Positions 17,958 through 26,655 of a stretch of 64,000 nucleotides of DNA are shown in pieces. A program made the translations under genes and the position numbers. The notes under the pieces are model-generated. The model was given only the letters and a program-made list of their open reading frames with translations. It had not been told where the DNA came from and made no database searches. Origin of the DNA: Aquimarina sp040786285 (GTDB lineage: Bacteria > Bacteroidota > Bacteroidia > Flavobacteriales > Flavobacteriaceae); contig NZ_JBFMKQ010000001.1 in NCBI RefSeq assembly GCF_040786285.1, positions 1,240,001 to 1,304,000 on the forward strand, given 5' to 3'. How positions within the stretch are numbered: position 1 is the first letter of the stretch; every line of letters begins with the position of its first letter.

Positions 17958-18476
17958 ATGAATGTCATAATAAAGTTAGTTAGTGTATTTTCTTTGCTAT
18001 TCCTCGTAAGCTGTGGAGGTAAAGAAGAAGAGAAAAAAGAGAAAATTACTATTCAAACTAAAAAAACCACCACTACAGAAACCAAAAAAACTACCACCAG
18101 TAATGCTATTCCACCATCAAAACGGGTGGATCTTGTAAATAAGGGTGTTGGACCAATCAAAACGCTTGTATTATCAGAAAACATTGATCAAAATATGGTC
18201 AAAAAGGGACAGGAACTTTTTAAAGTAAAATGTGGAGCTTGTCATAAGCCTCACAAAAAATTTATAGGCCCGGCTCCTACCGGAATTCTTGAAAGAAGAA
18301 CCCCCGAATGGATAATGAATATGATTCTTAACCCTGAAGAAATGGTTAAAGAAGACCCACTTGCTAAGGAGTTATTAGTAGAGCACAACGGTTCACCAAT
18401 GGCAAATCAAAGTCTGGTAGAAGATGAGGCAAGAGCTATCCTGGAATATTTCAGAACCTTAAAAGAAGAAAACTAA
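17958..18476 (+). CDS. Mono-heme c-type cytochrome lipoprotein of the nos cluster
   Basis: 172 residues. Signal peptide with lipobox LFLVSC (C19), then a lysine/threonine/glutamate-rich linker of about 35 residues, then a class I cytochrome c domain with heme motif CGACH (C92, C95, H96) and a later methionine in GSPMANQSLV as probable axial ligand. As the first gene of the nos operon behind an FNR-type box it is a likely electron donor to NosZ in the periplasm (inference). Confidence 0.88.
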   Translation: MNVIIKLVSVFSLLFLVSCGGKEEEKKEKITIQTKKTTTTETKKTTTSNAIPPSKRVDLVNKGVGPIKTLVLSENIDQNMVKKGQELFKVKCGACHKPHKKFIGPAPTGILERRTPEWIMNMILNPEEMVKEDPLAKELLVEHNGSPMANQSLVEDEARAILEYFRTLKEEN

Positions 18477-18487
18477 ATTGTCACACA

Positions 18488-19063
18488 ATGAAAACAATAA
18501 CACATATTTTTTTGACCTTACTGTTCTTTGTTTCCCTAGCAGGATGTAAAACTGAAGGCAAAAAAGACAAGTCAAATTCGGAAACTACTGAAGTAACATC
18601 TGAAAAGACAGAAAAACAAGGTCAGGCCTTTATAAAAGATGACGAGTCGAGACCCAATGTTTTAAATATTGCGATTGGGTCTAAAGATCATACCACATTG
18701 GTAACAGCTGTTCAAGCTGCCGATTTAGAGAATGCCCTGGTAAATGCAGGACCATTGATGGTTTTTGCCCCGACCAATGCCGCATTTGAAGCATTACCCG
18801 AAGGTACAGTAGAAGATTTATTGAAACCAGAAAATAAAGAAACCCTGGCCAATATTCTAAAGTATCACGTTACTCCAGGGAATTATTCTAAAGATTTTTT
18901 AAAAAAGTTCAAAAAGTTAGGACAATCTAACGGAAATGATGCCGTGATATCTGTAAAAGGTGAAGATGTTTTTATAGGTGAAGCAAAGATAATTGCAAGT
19001 ATTCCTGCTGGTAACGGTATTGTACATGTTATTGACAAGGTATTATTACCTCCAACAAATTAA
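18488..19063 (+). CDS. Fasciclin (FAS1)-domain lipoprotein in the nos cluster
   Basis: 191 residues. Lipobox SLAGC, acidic/lysine-rich linker, then one FAS1 domain: TTLVTAVQAADLENAL, FAPTNAAFEALPEGTVEDLL, LANILKYHV, and the closing NGIVHVIDKVLLPP. FAS1 domains mediate adhesion or protein contacts. Its place between the cytochrome and nosZ suggests help in assembling or positioning the reductase at the membrane; this is inference. Confidence 0.88.
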   Translation: MKTITHIFLTLLFFVSLAGCKTEGKKDKSNSETTEVTSEKTEKQGQAFIKDDESRPNVLNIAIGSKDHTTLVTAVQAADLENALVNAGPLMVFAPTNAAFEALPEGTVEDLLKPENKETLANILKYHVTPGNYSKDFLKKFKKLGQSNGNDAVISVKGEDVFIGEAKIIASIPAGNGIVHVIDKVLLPPTN

Positions 19064-19084
19064 ATAATCAAAAAATATAAACAG

Positions 19085-21043
19085 ATGAAACATATATATA
19101 AAATAGTATGTGCCTCTTTGATCGTTGTCATTGCATTTAGCAGTTGTAACAGAGATCAAGAGGGTAAAAATGGAGCGCTAGCCTCCAATGTTGCCGAAAA
19201 GGTATATGTGGCTCCAGGAGAGCACGATGAGTATTATGCCTTTGTTTCGGGAGGGTTTAGTGGACAACTATCAGTATACGGGCTTCCTTCGGGGCGCTTG
19301 TTTAAGGTAATTCCCGTATTTTCTCAGGATCCTGAGAAAGCATGGGGATATAACGAAGAGACCAAACCAATGCTTAATACGTCTCATGGATTTATTCCTT
19401 GGGATGACTCTCACCATCCCGATATTTCACAAACAAATGGTGAATTAGACGGTCGCTGGGTATTTATCAATGGTAATAATACACCGCGTATCGCTAAGAT
19501 TGATTTAACCACTTTTGAAACTACCGAAATCATAGAAATTCCAAATAGCGGGGGTAACCATAGTTCAGCTTTTGTAACAGAAAACACTGAATATGTAGTT
19601 GCCGGAACACGATTTTCTGTACCCATCCCTCAAAAGGACATCCCTATTAAAGAGTACAAAGGTAACTTTAAAGGTTCTTTATCTTTTATCAGCGTAGATC
19701 CAAAAGAAGGACATATGGATTTGTCGTTTCAAATTTTAATGCCAGGATTTGATTATGATTTGGCACACCCTGGTAGAGGTGCCTCTCATGGTTGGTTTTT
19801 CTTTTCTACCTATAATTCTGAAGAATCACATACGTTGATGGAGGTGAATGCCTCACAAAATGATAAAGATTTTATCGCCGCAATAAACTGGAAAAAAGCT
19901 GAGGAGTATATCAAAGAAGGTAAATTTAAAACCATGCCAGCCAATTATGCTCATAATGTGTATGATGATAATACACATACAGCGACTTCAACAATGAAAA
20001 AAGAAGTTCGTATCCTAGATGCTTCAGAATTACCAGGATTGGTATATTTATTACCAACACCAAAGTCTCCTCATGGTTGTGATGTAGACCCTTCTGGGGA
20101 ATATATTGTTGGAAACGGAAAACTTTCTGCGGATTTAACGGTGCATTCATTCAGTAAAATGCTAGATGCTATTGAAAATAAAAAGTTTGATGGTGAAGTA
20201 TATGGGATTCCAATCCTGAAGTTCGAAGATGTATTGGCAGGAACAGTTTCACAAGCCGGCTTGGGGCCATTACATACAGAGTTCGATGGTCAAGGAAATG
20301 GATATACTACTTTCTTTATCTCTTCTGAAGTAGTTAAATGGAAGTTAGGGACTTGGGAAGTTATTGACCGAAAACCAACGTATTATTCTGTTGGACATAT
20401 TATGATTCCTGGGGGAAATTCAAGAAAACCCTTTGGAAAATATGCCGTAGCGATGAACAAAATAACCAAAGATCGCTACCTCCCCACTGGGCCAGAAGTT
20501 ACGCAATCAGCACAACTGTATGACATTACAGGTGAAAAAATGGAGTTATTATTGGATTTTCCAACTATCGGAGAACCACATTATGCCGCAGGAATTGCAG
20601 CAGATATTGTAAAAAAACGCTCCAAAAAAATCTTTAAACTCGAAGAAAATAAGCATAAGCATGTAACTAAATCTGATGCCGATATTAAAATTGTTCGAAA
20701 TGGGAATGAAGTACATGTCTATATGACCATGATCCGCAGCCACTTTAACCCGGATAACATTGAAGGAATTAAGGTGGGAGATAAAGTCTACTTTCATGTT
20801 ACTAATTTAGAACAAGACTACGATGTACCTCATGGTATTAGTATGATAGGGGCAAATACTTCAGAATTACTAATTATGCCCGGACAAACAGAAACCTTTG
20901 TATGGCAACCTAAACAAGTAGGTGTTTGGCCATTTTATTGTACAGATTTCTGTTCGGCCTTACATCAGGAGATGCAAGGATATGTTAGAGTATCTCCAGC
21001 ATCATCTGATATTAAATTGTCTTGGTCTTTAGGTGAAGATTAA
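19085..21043 (+). CDS. nosZ: Nitrous-oxide reductase, clade II (Sec type)
   Basis: 652 residues. The signal region has IAFSSCNRDQ, a possible lipobox, and no twin-arginine motif, as in clade II NosZ. Seven-bladed propeller with CuZ ligand motifs, including WDDSHHPD, GGNHSSAF and a later HGWFFFSTYN. C-terminal cupredoxin domain has the CuA motif FYCTDFCSALHQEM (C619, C623, H627, M630). It reduces N2O to N2 in the periplasm. nosL/D/F/Y follow. Expected to respond to low oxygen via the upstream box. Confidence 0.96.
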   Translation: MKHIYKIVCASLIVVIAFSSCNRDQEGKNGALASNVAEKVYVAPGEHDEYYAFVSGGFSGQLSVYGLPSGRLFKVIPVFSQDPEKAWGYNEETKPMLNTSHGFIPWDDSHHPDISQTNGELDGRWVFINGNNTPRIAKIDLTTFETTEIIEIPNSGGNHSSAFVTENTEYVVAGTRFSVPIPQKDIPIKEYKGNFKGSLSFISVDPKEGHMDLSFQILMPGFDYDLAHPGRGASHGWFFFSTYNSEESHTLMEVNASQNDKDFIAAINWKKAEEYIKEGKFKTMPANYAHNVYDDNTHTATSTMKKEVRILDASELPGLVYLLPTPKSPHGCDVDPSGEYIVGNGKLSADLTVHSFSKMLDAIENKKFDGEVYGIPILKFEDVLAGTVSQAGLGPLHTEFDGQGNGYTTFFISSEVVKWKLGTWEVIDRKPTYYSVGHIMIPGGNSRKPFGKYAVAMNKITKDRYLPTGPEVTQSAQLYDITGEKMELLLDFPTIGEPHYAAGIAADIVKKRSKKIFKLEENKHKHVTKSDADIKIVRNGNEVHVYMTMIRSHFNPDNIEGIKVGDKVYFHVTNLEQDYDVPHGISMIGANTSELLIMPGQTETFVWQPKQVGVWPFYCTDFCSALHQEMQGYVRVSPASSDIKLSWSLGED

Positions 21044-21060
21044 TAGTGTTTTCTATAAAA

Positions 21061-21086
21061 AAAGAGGGAGAATTTTCTCCCTCTTT
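21061..21086 (+). terminator. Hairpin between nosZ and the membrane protein gene
   Basis: 12-bp stem AAAGAGGGAGAA / TTCTCCCTCTTT with a 2-nt loop. There is no long T tract beyond the stem, so it is likely a partial terminator or an mRNA-stabilising hairpin that lets nosZ be expressed above the accessory genes. Confidence 0.55.
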
Positions 21087-21109
21087 AGTTAAGAAATAAA
21101 CTTTTGATT

Positions 21110-21739
21110 ATGAAAAAAAAATCACGAATATTGATGATAACGGGTGCACTATTACCCCTATTACTTTTTGCCTTTCCTCTTTGGAACATAACATTAGAAG
21201 CACCGCAATATCCAACTCCGTTAGGGATGGATATCTATATTAACGATTTTGCAGATGCTAACCCTCATGATATTAAGAATATTAACTTGATGAACCATTA
21301 TGTGGGTATGAAATATATTCCTGAAGCTATTCCTGAATTTAAAATATTTCCGATAGGAATATTGATAACGACCGTAATAGGTCTAATAATAGGCATTAAA
21401 GCAAATTATAAATGGTTTTTAGGGTGGTTTATACTAATGGTGATTTTAAGTGGTGCCGGCTTATATGATTTTTACCTTTGGGAACACGATTATGGTCATA
21501 ACCTTGACCCAAAGGCGATCATGAAATTTACTAATCCAGATGGTACCGCAATGGGATTTCAACCTCCATTATTTGGATCAAAAGATATCTTAAACTTTAG
21601 AGCGAATTCCTATCCAAGGTTAGGAGCCTATTTTTTAGCGATGGGGATGTTTCTTTCTTTTATAGCATTTTTTATAGGGAGAAAAGAATATGGTAAACAT
21701 TCAAAAACCAGTAAAAAATGGAAAGAGGCTGCTATATAA
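21110..21739 (+). CDS. Nos-cluster membrane protein of unknown function
   Basis: 209 residues from ATG at 21110 (a TTG two codons upstream is in frame). Hydrophobic segments at the N-terminus, at PIGILITTVIGLIIGI, FLGWFILMVILSGAGLY and near the C-terminus (LGAYFLAMGMFLSFIAFFIG), so about four helices with a periplasmic loop after the first. A protein of this type commonly follows clade II nosZ in Bacteroidetes. Its role is not established; copper or electron delivery is a guess. Confidence 0.75.
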   Translation: MKKKSRILMITGALLPLLLFAFPLWNITLEAPQYPTPLGMDIYINDFADANPHDIKNINLMNHYVGMKYIPEAIPEFKIFPIGILITTVIGLIIGIKANYKWFLGWFILMVILSGAGLYDFYLWEHDYGHNLDPKAIMKFTNPDGTAMGFQPPLFGSKDILNFRANSYPRLGAYFLAMGMFLSFIAFFIGRKEYGKHSKTSKKWKEAAI

Positions 21740-22155
21740 AGTTAATAATGGTTGTATTACTGTTCCTGGCTTGTAGTACTAAACCACAAGCGATAAAATA
21801 TGGTTTTGATAGTTGTCATTTCTGTAGAATGACAATCGTTGATAAGATTCATGCAGCAGAAATTGTCACAAAAAAAGGAAAAGTTTTTAAGTTTGATGCT
21901 GTAGAGTGTATGATTAATTACAACAAAGAAATTAACGACGAAACCGTTGCCAAATACCTTACCAACCATTACGAAAATCCCGAAGAGCTTATTGATGCTA
22001 CCAAGGCTAGTTTTTTTGTCTCTGAGAGTGTTCCTAGTCCCATGGGAGAATTTTTAACCGCATTTAAGGCCAAAACCGAAGCCGAAAGGGTTCGAGTTGA
22101 AAAAGAAGGGGAAATATATTCATGGGAAGAAATTTTAAACCGATTAAATCAATAA
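21718..22155 (+). CDS. nosL: NosL copper-binding lipoprotein
   Basis: 145 residues, overlapping the previous gene by 22 bp. Short signal peptide LIMVVLLFLAC with lipobox LAC. The copper site is CHFCRM, followed by DKIHAAEIVTKKGKVFKFDAVECM, matching NosL. NosL delivers Cu(I) to NosZ for the CuZ site, together with NosD/F/Y. Confidence 0.9.
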   Translation: MERGCYIKLIMVVLLFLACSTKPQAIKYGFDSCHFCRMTIVDKIHAAEIVTKKGKVFKFDAVECMINYNKEINDETVAKYLTNHYENPEELIDATKASFFVSESVPSPMGEFLTAFKAKTEAERVRVEKEGEIYSWEEILNRLNQ

Positions 22156-22240
22156 AAACATATCGATTGCTCTGCTACTTTTTCTTTGCGAGTAATCGCA
22201 AAAATAAATTCTAAACTTTTAATCATTAGATGAAATAGAT

Positions 22241-23479
22241 ATGATTAAAATCATCTTTAAAATAGTAGTGACAGTTTTTTCGTTGTTTTCAAGTTTTGTG
22301 AATGCATCACAAATCATAGTGTGTAAATCTTGTGAATTTTCAACAATTAAACAGGGGATCAATGCTGCAAAAGAAAATGACACGATTTTGGTAAAAAAAG
22401 GGACATACAAAGAACATAATCTGGTGATCAATAAACCTGTCACACTAGTTGGTGAGGACTATCCTATAATTGATGGAGAATCAAAAGGAGAGATTATACG
22501 AATTACTTCAGATAGTGTCGTCGTAGATGGTTTGTTTATTATTAACGTAGGAACCAGCTATACTGAAGATTATGCAGCAGTTAGAGTAGTTAAAAGTAAA
22601 AATTTCGTAATCAAAAATTTAGTACTAGAAAAGCTATTCTTTGGGATTTACCTCGAAAAATCTAGCTATGGTAAGGTCTTCCATAACAAGATTGTTGGTG
22701 ATGCCAAAGAAGAATATAACTCTGGCAATGGGATTCAACTTTGGTACTCCAAAAATGTGGTTATAGAAAATAACATTATTACCCATGTACGAGATGGTAT
22801 TTACCTTGAATTTGCAAATCATTGCATTATAAAAAATAATAGTAGTACAAACAATTTACGTTACGGATTACACTTCATGTTTTCGAATAACGATATATAT
22901 GAAAAAAATACTTTTGAGAACAATGGAGCGGGAGTGGCAGTAATGTTTTCAAAACATATACAGATGTCTAATAATGTGTTTAAAAAAAATTGGGGAACAA
23001 CATCCTATGGACTACTATTGAAAGAAATAAATGATGCTAAGATCATTGGAAATACTTTTGAAGAAAATACCACCGGAATTAATATAGAAGGCGCCAATCG
23101 AATTCAGTATAGCAATAACAATTTTATAAGTAATGGTTGGGCGATCAAAGTTCGTGGAGCATGCTATGCCAACAAATTTTTCAATAATAATTTTCTGTAT
23201 AATTCCTTTGATGTTTCCTATAATAGCAAACTTAACGATAACCAATTCAGTAATAATTATTGGAGTAATTATACTGGATATGATTTAAATAAAGATGGTA
23301 TTGGGGATATACCTTATCGCCCAGTAAAATTATTTTCATATATCGTAAACCGTACTCCCGAGACTATTATTTTACTGAGAAGCTTATTCATCGATATTAT
23401 TGATTTTTCTGAAAAGGTTTCGCCAGTCTTTACACCAGATAATCTAATGGATACTACTCCTCTAATGAAGAAAATATAA
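22241..23479 (+). CDS. nosD: NosD periplasmic copper maturation protein
   Basis: 412 residues with a signal peptide ending in VNAS. The mature protein is a right-handed parallel beta-helix made of repeated NNxI/F-xxN units (IIEN, NNIITHVRDGIYLEF, NNSSTNNLRYGLHFMFSNN and so on) and the conserved NYWSNYTGYDLNKDGIGDIPY end. NosD works with the NosFY ABC transporter in CuZ assembly. The next gene overlaps by 1 bp. Confidence 0.95.
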   Translation: MIKIIFKIVVTVFSLFSSFVNASQIIVCKSCEFSTIKQGINAAKENDTILVKKGTYKEHNLVINKPVTLVGEDYPIIDGESKGEIIRITSDSVVVDGLFIINVGTSYTEDYAAVRVVKSKNFVIKNLVLEKLFFGIYLEKSSYGKVFHNKIVGDAKEEYNSGNGIQLWYSKNVVIENNIITHVRDGIYLEFANHCIIKNNSSTNNLRYGLHFMFSNNDIYEKNTFENNGAGVAVMFSKHIQMSNNVFKKNWGTTSYGLLLKEINDAKIIGNTFEENTTGINIEGANRIQYSNNNFISNGWAIKVRGACYANKFFNNNFLYNSFDVSYNSKLNDNQFSNNYWSNYTGYDLNKDGIGDIPYRPVKLFSYIVNRTPETIILLRSLFIDIIDFSEKVSPVFTPDNLMDTTPLMKKI

Positions 23480-24186
23480 TGATTATAATTGAAAATTTAT
23501 ATAAACATTTTGGCAAGAATCAGGTGCTTAATGGGGTGGATTTAAACATTTCTGAAGGAGGTGTTTTTGCAGTGCTAGGACCCAATGGATCTGGAAAGAC
23601 AACTTTAATAAAATGTGTACTGGGAATGGTTATACCTAATAAAGGAAATATTTCTGTACAGGGAGTATCTATCAAAAACAATTGGGCATATCGTAAAGAC
23701 ATAGATTATTTACCACAAATAGCCAATTTTCCAGGTAATCTATCAGTTAAGGAGCTTATAAGTATGATTAAAGATTTACGCAATGTCTCTTGTAATGATC
23801 AACGATTAATTAAGAGCTTTCAGCTAGAATCTTTTTTAGATAAGAAATTGGGGAACCTTTCTGGAGGCACTAAACAAAAGGTGAATCTGTTGTTGGCATT
23901 TATGGTCGATAGCCCCTTAATCATTCTAGATGAACCTACATCGGGCTTAGATCCAATAGCATTGATCAATCTTAAGAAACTTATTAGAGAAGAAAAAGCG
24001 AATGGTAAGACTATAGTAATTACCTCACATATCATGAGTTTTGTTGAAGAAATGGCAGATGAGATCGTTTTCTTACTCGAAGGGAAAGTCTATTTTAAAG
24101 GAAACATAAATACTTTGAAAGAACAAACTATGCAACAAAATTTAGAACACGCCATCGCCACTATTTTAACTCAAAACAATGTTTAA
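23479..24186 (+). CDS. nosF: NosF ABC transporter ATPase
   Basis: 235 residues. Walker A GPNGSGKTT at 34-42; signature LSGGTKQKVNLLLAF; Walker B LIILDEPTSGLDP; H loop ITSHI. It energises NosY during NosZ maturation. 1-bp overlap with nosD and 8-bp overlap with nosY show tight coupling. Confidence 0.95.
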   Translation: MIIIENLYKHFGKNQVLNGVDLNISEGGVFAVLGPNGSGKTTLIKCVLGMVIPNKGNISVQGVSIKNNWAYRKDIDYLPQIANFPGNLSVKELISMIKDLRNVSCNDQRLIKSFQLESFLDKKLGNLSGGTKQKVNLLLAFMVDSPLIILDEPTSGLDPIALINLKKLIREEKANGKTIVITSHIMSFVEEMADEIVFLLEGKVYFKGNINTLKEQTMQQNLEHAIATILTQNNV

Positions 24187-24961
24187 AATATTAAAATACA
24201 GTTTTTATGATCTTATACGCAGCCGATGGAGTTATGTATACTTTTTCTTTTATCTGTTATTGGGATTAATCTTACTTTTCCTCAATAATAGCTTATCCAA
24301 GGCGGTGATTACATTAATGAACGTTATTATTATATTGGTACCGCTAATCAGTACAATTTTTGGAGTCATGTATTATTATAATTCCAAAGAATTTACAGAA
24401 CTTCTGTTGGCTCAACCGGTAAAGCGATCTTCGATCTTTTTGGGTCAGTATCTTGGTGTGGCATTTTCGCTGTCTATGAGTCTAATTGTTGGTTTAGGAC
24501 TCCCATTTGTATTTTATGGGCTCTTTCAATCTAATGCGATATGGGATTTCTCATTACTTCTGGTAACAGGTGCTTTTTTAACACTCATATTTACTGCTTT
24601 AGCATTTAATATTGCTTTGTATAACGAAAACAAAATCAAAGGGTTCGGCTATGCAATTCTTCTTTGGTTGTTTCTAGCAGTAATCTATGACGGTTTATTT
24701 TTAATGTCATTGATTGTGTTTGAATCCTATCCTCTTGATAAATTTTCATTAGCTGCTACGATGATAAACCCTATAGATTTATCTAGGATCCTCATCTTAT
24801 TGAAGTTAGATATTTCTGCTCTACTAGGTTATACAGGTGCTGTTTTTCAAAAGTTCTTCGGCACCAATTTAGGAATAGTACTATCCATATTTGTACTTTG
24901 TATTTGGGTTATTTTACCTGTATTCAATATATATAGAAAATCAAGAAAGAAAGATTTTTGA
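24179..24961 (+). CDS. nosY: NosY ABC transporter permease
   Basis: 260 residues, six hydrophobic helices (LLGLILLFLNN, IIILVPLISTIFGVMYY, VGLGLPFVFYG, LLLVTGAFLTLIFTALAF and so on). The cytoplasmic motif YNSKEFTELLLAQPVKRSSIFLGQY is typical of NosY. It forms the membrane part of NosDFY. Last gene of the cluster; no terminator is evident in the 28 bp before the convergent ArsC/Spx-like gene. Confidence 0.93.
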   Translation: MFKILKYSFYDLIRSRWSYVYFFFYLLLGLILLFLNNSLSKAVITLMNVIIILVPLISTIFGVMYYYNSKEFTELLLAQPVKRSSIFLGQYLGVAFSLSMSLIVGLGLPFVFYGLFQSNAIWDFSLLLVTGAFLTLIFTALAFNIALYNENKIKGFGYAILLWLFLAVIYDGLFLMSLIVFESYPLDKFSLAATMINPIDLSRILILLKLDISALLGYTGAVFQKFFGTNLGIVLSIFVLCIWVILPVFNIYRKSRKKDF

Positions 24962-24989
24962 TTACTTATGGTTTAGGAATTTAGGGTAT

Positions 24990-25355
24990 TCAAATTTTGA
25001 TGATATCCGTGGGAGTTTCAACTAGGATGGTGATATCTCCTCTTAGAGCTATAGGTTGTTTCATGATCTCTGGATTGTGTTGTATCATTTTTATCCAGTC
25101 GTTAGAAGAAAAATCATGAGGTTCGAAATGAGATTTATAAGCAGGATGATCTTGATTGACCAAATCTTTAATTTCTAGATTTAATCTACCAGCAAGTTCG
25201 GCAATTTGTGTTCCGGTTAAGGGTGTTTTTAGGATATCAATTTCTTGGATTGGCCAGCCTTCAGCTTTAGCATAGGCCAAGGTCTGCTTTGCTCTTACAG
25301 ATTTAGAACTATAGAACAATGTAATTTGTCTGTCGGATGTGGCTATCTCTCCCAT
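24990..25355 (-). CDS. ArsC/Spx-like thioredoxin-fold protein without the active-site cysteine
   Basis: 121 residues. N-terminal FYSSKSVRAKQTLAYAKAEGWPIQEIDIL aligns with the ArsC/Spx opening where CxxC or CxxS occurs, but here it is SSKS. Later blocks EIKDLVNQDHPAYK, IKMIQHNPEIMKQPIALRGD match the family, including the RPI-like region (KQPIALRG). Without cysteine it cannot be a normal arsenate reductase; a binding or regulatory role is possible. Pairs with the small gene 15 bp upstream. Confidence 0.75.
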   Translation of the reverse strand: MGEIATSDRQITLFYSSKSVRAKQTLAYAKAEGWPIQEIDILKTPLTGTQIAELAGRLNLEIKDLVNQDHPAYKSHFEPHDFSSNDWIKMIQHNPEIMKQPIALRGDITILVETPTDIIKI

Positions 25356-25370
25356 GTTATTAGTAATAGA

Positions 25371-25583
25371 TCAATTTTTCTTATGTGTTTTTTTATGATG
25401 ACTCAGCAATTGACTAAGGCTATTTAGATAATCCTGCAAAGCTTTCTCATTAGTTTCGAAATGATCACTCGACGGAATTGTGATAGGTTGTTCTTCAATG
25501 AAATGATAAATTTCGGGATAATTGGTTTCTATATTAGTCGTTAACTCATTAATTTTAGCAATCAATTTTTCTGAAGTACCCAT
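25371..25583 (-). CDS. Small helical protein of unknown function
   Basis: 70 residues from ATG at 25583 (MGTSEKLIAKINELTTN). A longer frame to 25622 exists, but the internal start gives a normal hydrophilic N-terminus. Two helices separated by EEQPITIPSSDHFETNEKAL, ending in a basic HHKKTHKKN tail. Lies 15 bp upstream of the ArsC/Spx-like gene and is probably co-transcribed with it. No family recognised. Confidence 0.6.
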   Translation of the reverse strand: MGTSEKLIAKINELTTNIETNYPEIYHFIEEQPITIPSSDHFETNEKALQDYLNSLSQLLSHHKKTHKKN

Positions 25584-25692
25584 AACCGATATATTTAAGA
25601 TTCTTAGTAGCAGTATTGCCAACTAATTATGCTTTAGAAGATACGATAAAAGAGGATTAGTCTTAGTTAAAACACTGCTAACATTCATATAT

Positions 25693-26499
25693 TCAATGGA
25701 TAATGTTCTCTAATCTGTAATCGATAATATCAGCTTTAAAATATTCCAGTTTTCCTTCTTTAAGATCCCAAATTGCGGTCATTGTATTGGGGACTAATAG
25801 ACCGTTGTAGTCCTTATATTCTCCCAATTCTCCTATAAAATCCTCTAATAATGTATCTCGATATCTTTTTGTTTTAAACGAATTGATCATTCCATTTTCA
25901 TCAAGATAAAAATACCCGATCAACGTTAAATTATCTTTCGTTATATTGGCTTTAATAGTTTTCGAATTTATTACCTCCCAGGAGATATCCGGATCCAAAA
26001 AACCCATGGGAAACCAGATGAGTTCTCCAAGATATCGCCCTAAAGAGCTTTGATCAACTTTAGACCCAGAGAATACTATCAAATTTCTCAATCCCAATAA
26101 ACTGACCTTTACTTCTCCTTTATGATTAGCATATTTATCTCTAATTAACATGGGTAGGCTTGTGGCTTTCCAGATAAAACCAGGGTTTTTAGACGACATA
26201 TATTGCGTAGCAGTAAACGGTAACCAGTTCTTTTTTGGATCTGTCTTAATTTTCCCCTTTTGTTTGAAAACTATATTGCAGTATTTTGGTTTTCCAACTA
26301 CTCTGACTTTGATCAGATAGTTTTTCATTACATCTGGAAATGCTTCAAGATCTTTTTCTGTGATCTTTTCGTCTATAATTTTGTTTGAAGAGAAAAGGGC
26401 AGTTTTTTCTTTTTCAACACTACTATTAAAAGATGTTATTCCAGCGATGACGATAATCAATAGTAATATTATAATTCCTCCTAGTATTGTTAGTGTCAT
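25693..26499 (-). CDS. DUF6544-like membrane-anchored protein
   Basis: 268 residues with an N-terminal transmembrane helix (ILGGIIILLLIIVIAGI). The pattern FPDVMKNYLIKVRVVGKP, KGKIKTDPKKNWLPFTATQYMSSKNPGFIWKA, SLGRYLGELIWFPMGFL and FKTKRYRD matches what I recall as DUF6544, a predicted beta-rich envelope domain. Function unknown. A shared FNR-type box lies between it and the divergent universal stress gene, with a minus-strand TAAATTTA at the expected distance. Confidence 0.7.
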   Translation of the reverse strand: MTLTILGGIIILLLIIVIAGITSFNSSVEKEKTALFSSNKIIDEKITEKDLEAFPDVMKNYLIKVRVVGKPKYCNIVFKQKGKIKTDPKKNWLPFTATQYMSSKNPGFIWKATSLPMLIRDKYANHKGEVKVSLLGLRNLIVFSGSKVDQSSLGRYLGELIWFPMGFLDPDISWEVINSKTIKANITKDNLTLIGYFYLDENGMINSFKTKRYRDTLLEDFIGELGEYKDYNGLLVPNTMTAIWDLKEGKLEYFKADIIDYRLENIIH

Positions 26500-26552
26500 T
26501 TTAATTGATTTTTTACTTCTTTATTCGTAACTTTTAGGTGCTTTATGATTTT

Positions 26553-26626
26553 TAAATTTATGTTATGACCTATTGATAATAAATGACTTATGTCATGCTT
26601 TGTCCGTGTTTAAAATGATATCCTTT
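26553..26626. promoter_or_regulatory. Bidirectional FNR-type box with two -7 elements
   Basis: Palindrome ATGAC-TTAT-GTCAT at 26583-26596, centre 26589.5. Minus-strand -7 TAAATTTA at 26560-26553 and plus-strand TATCCTTT at 26619-26626 are each 29.5 bp from the centre, pointing to the DUF6544-like and universal stress genes. Confidence 0.6.
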
Positions 26627-26655
26627 CTTGTATTGATTCTAAATATTCAGAAGTC

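Noticed and set aside
22241..22254. FNR-like palindrome TGAT-TAAA-ATCA at the nosD start codon
   Set aside because: It is made by the first codons of nosD and there is no TAnnTTT element at the standard distance, so chance is the better explanation.
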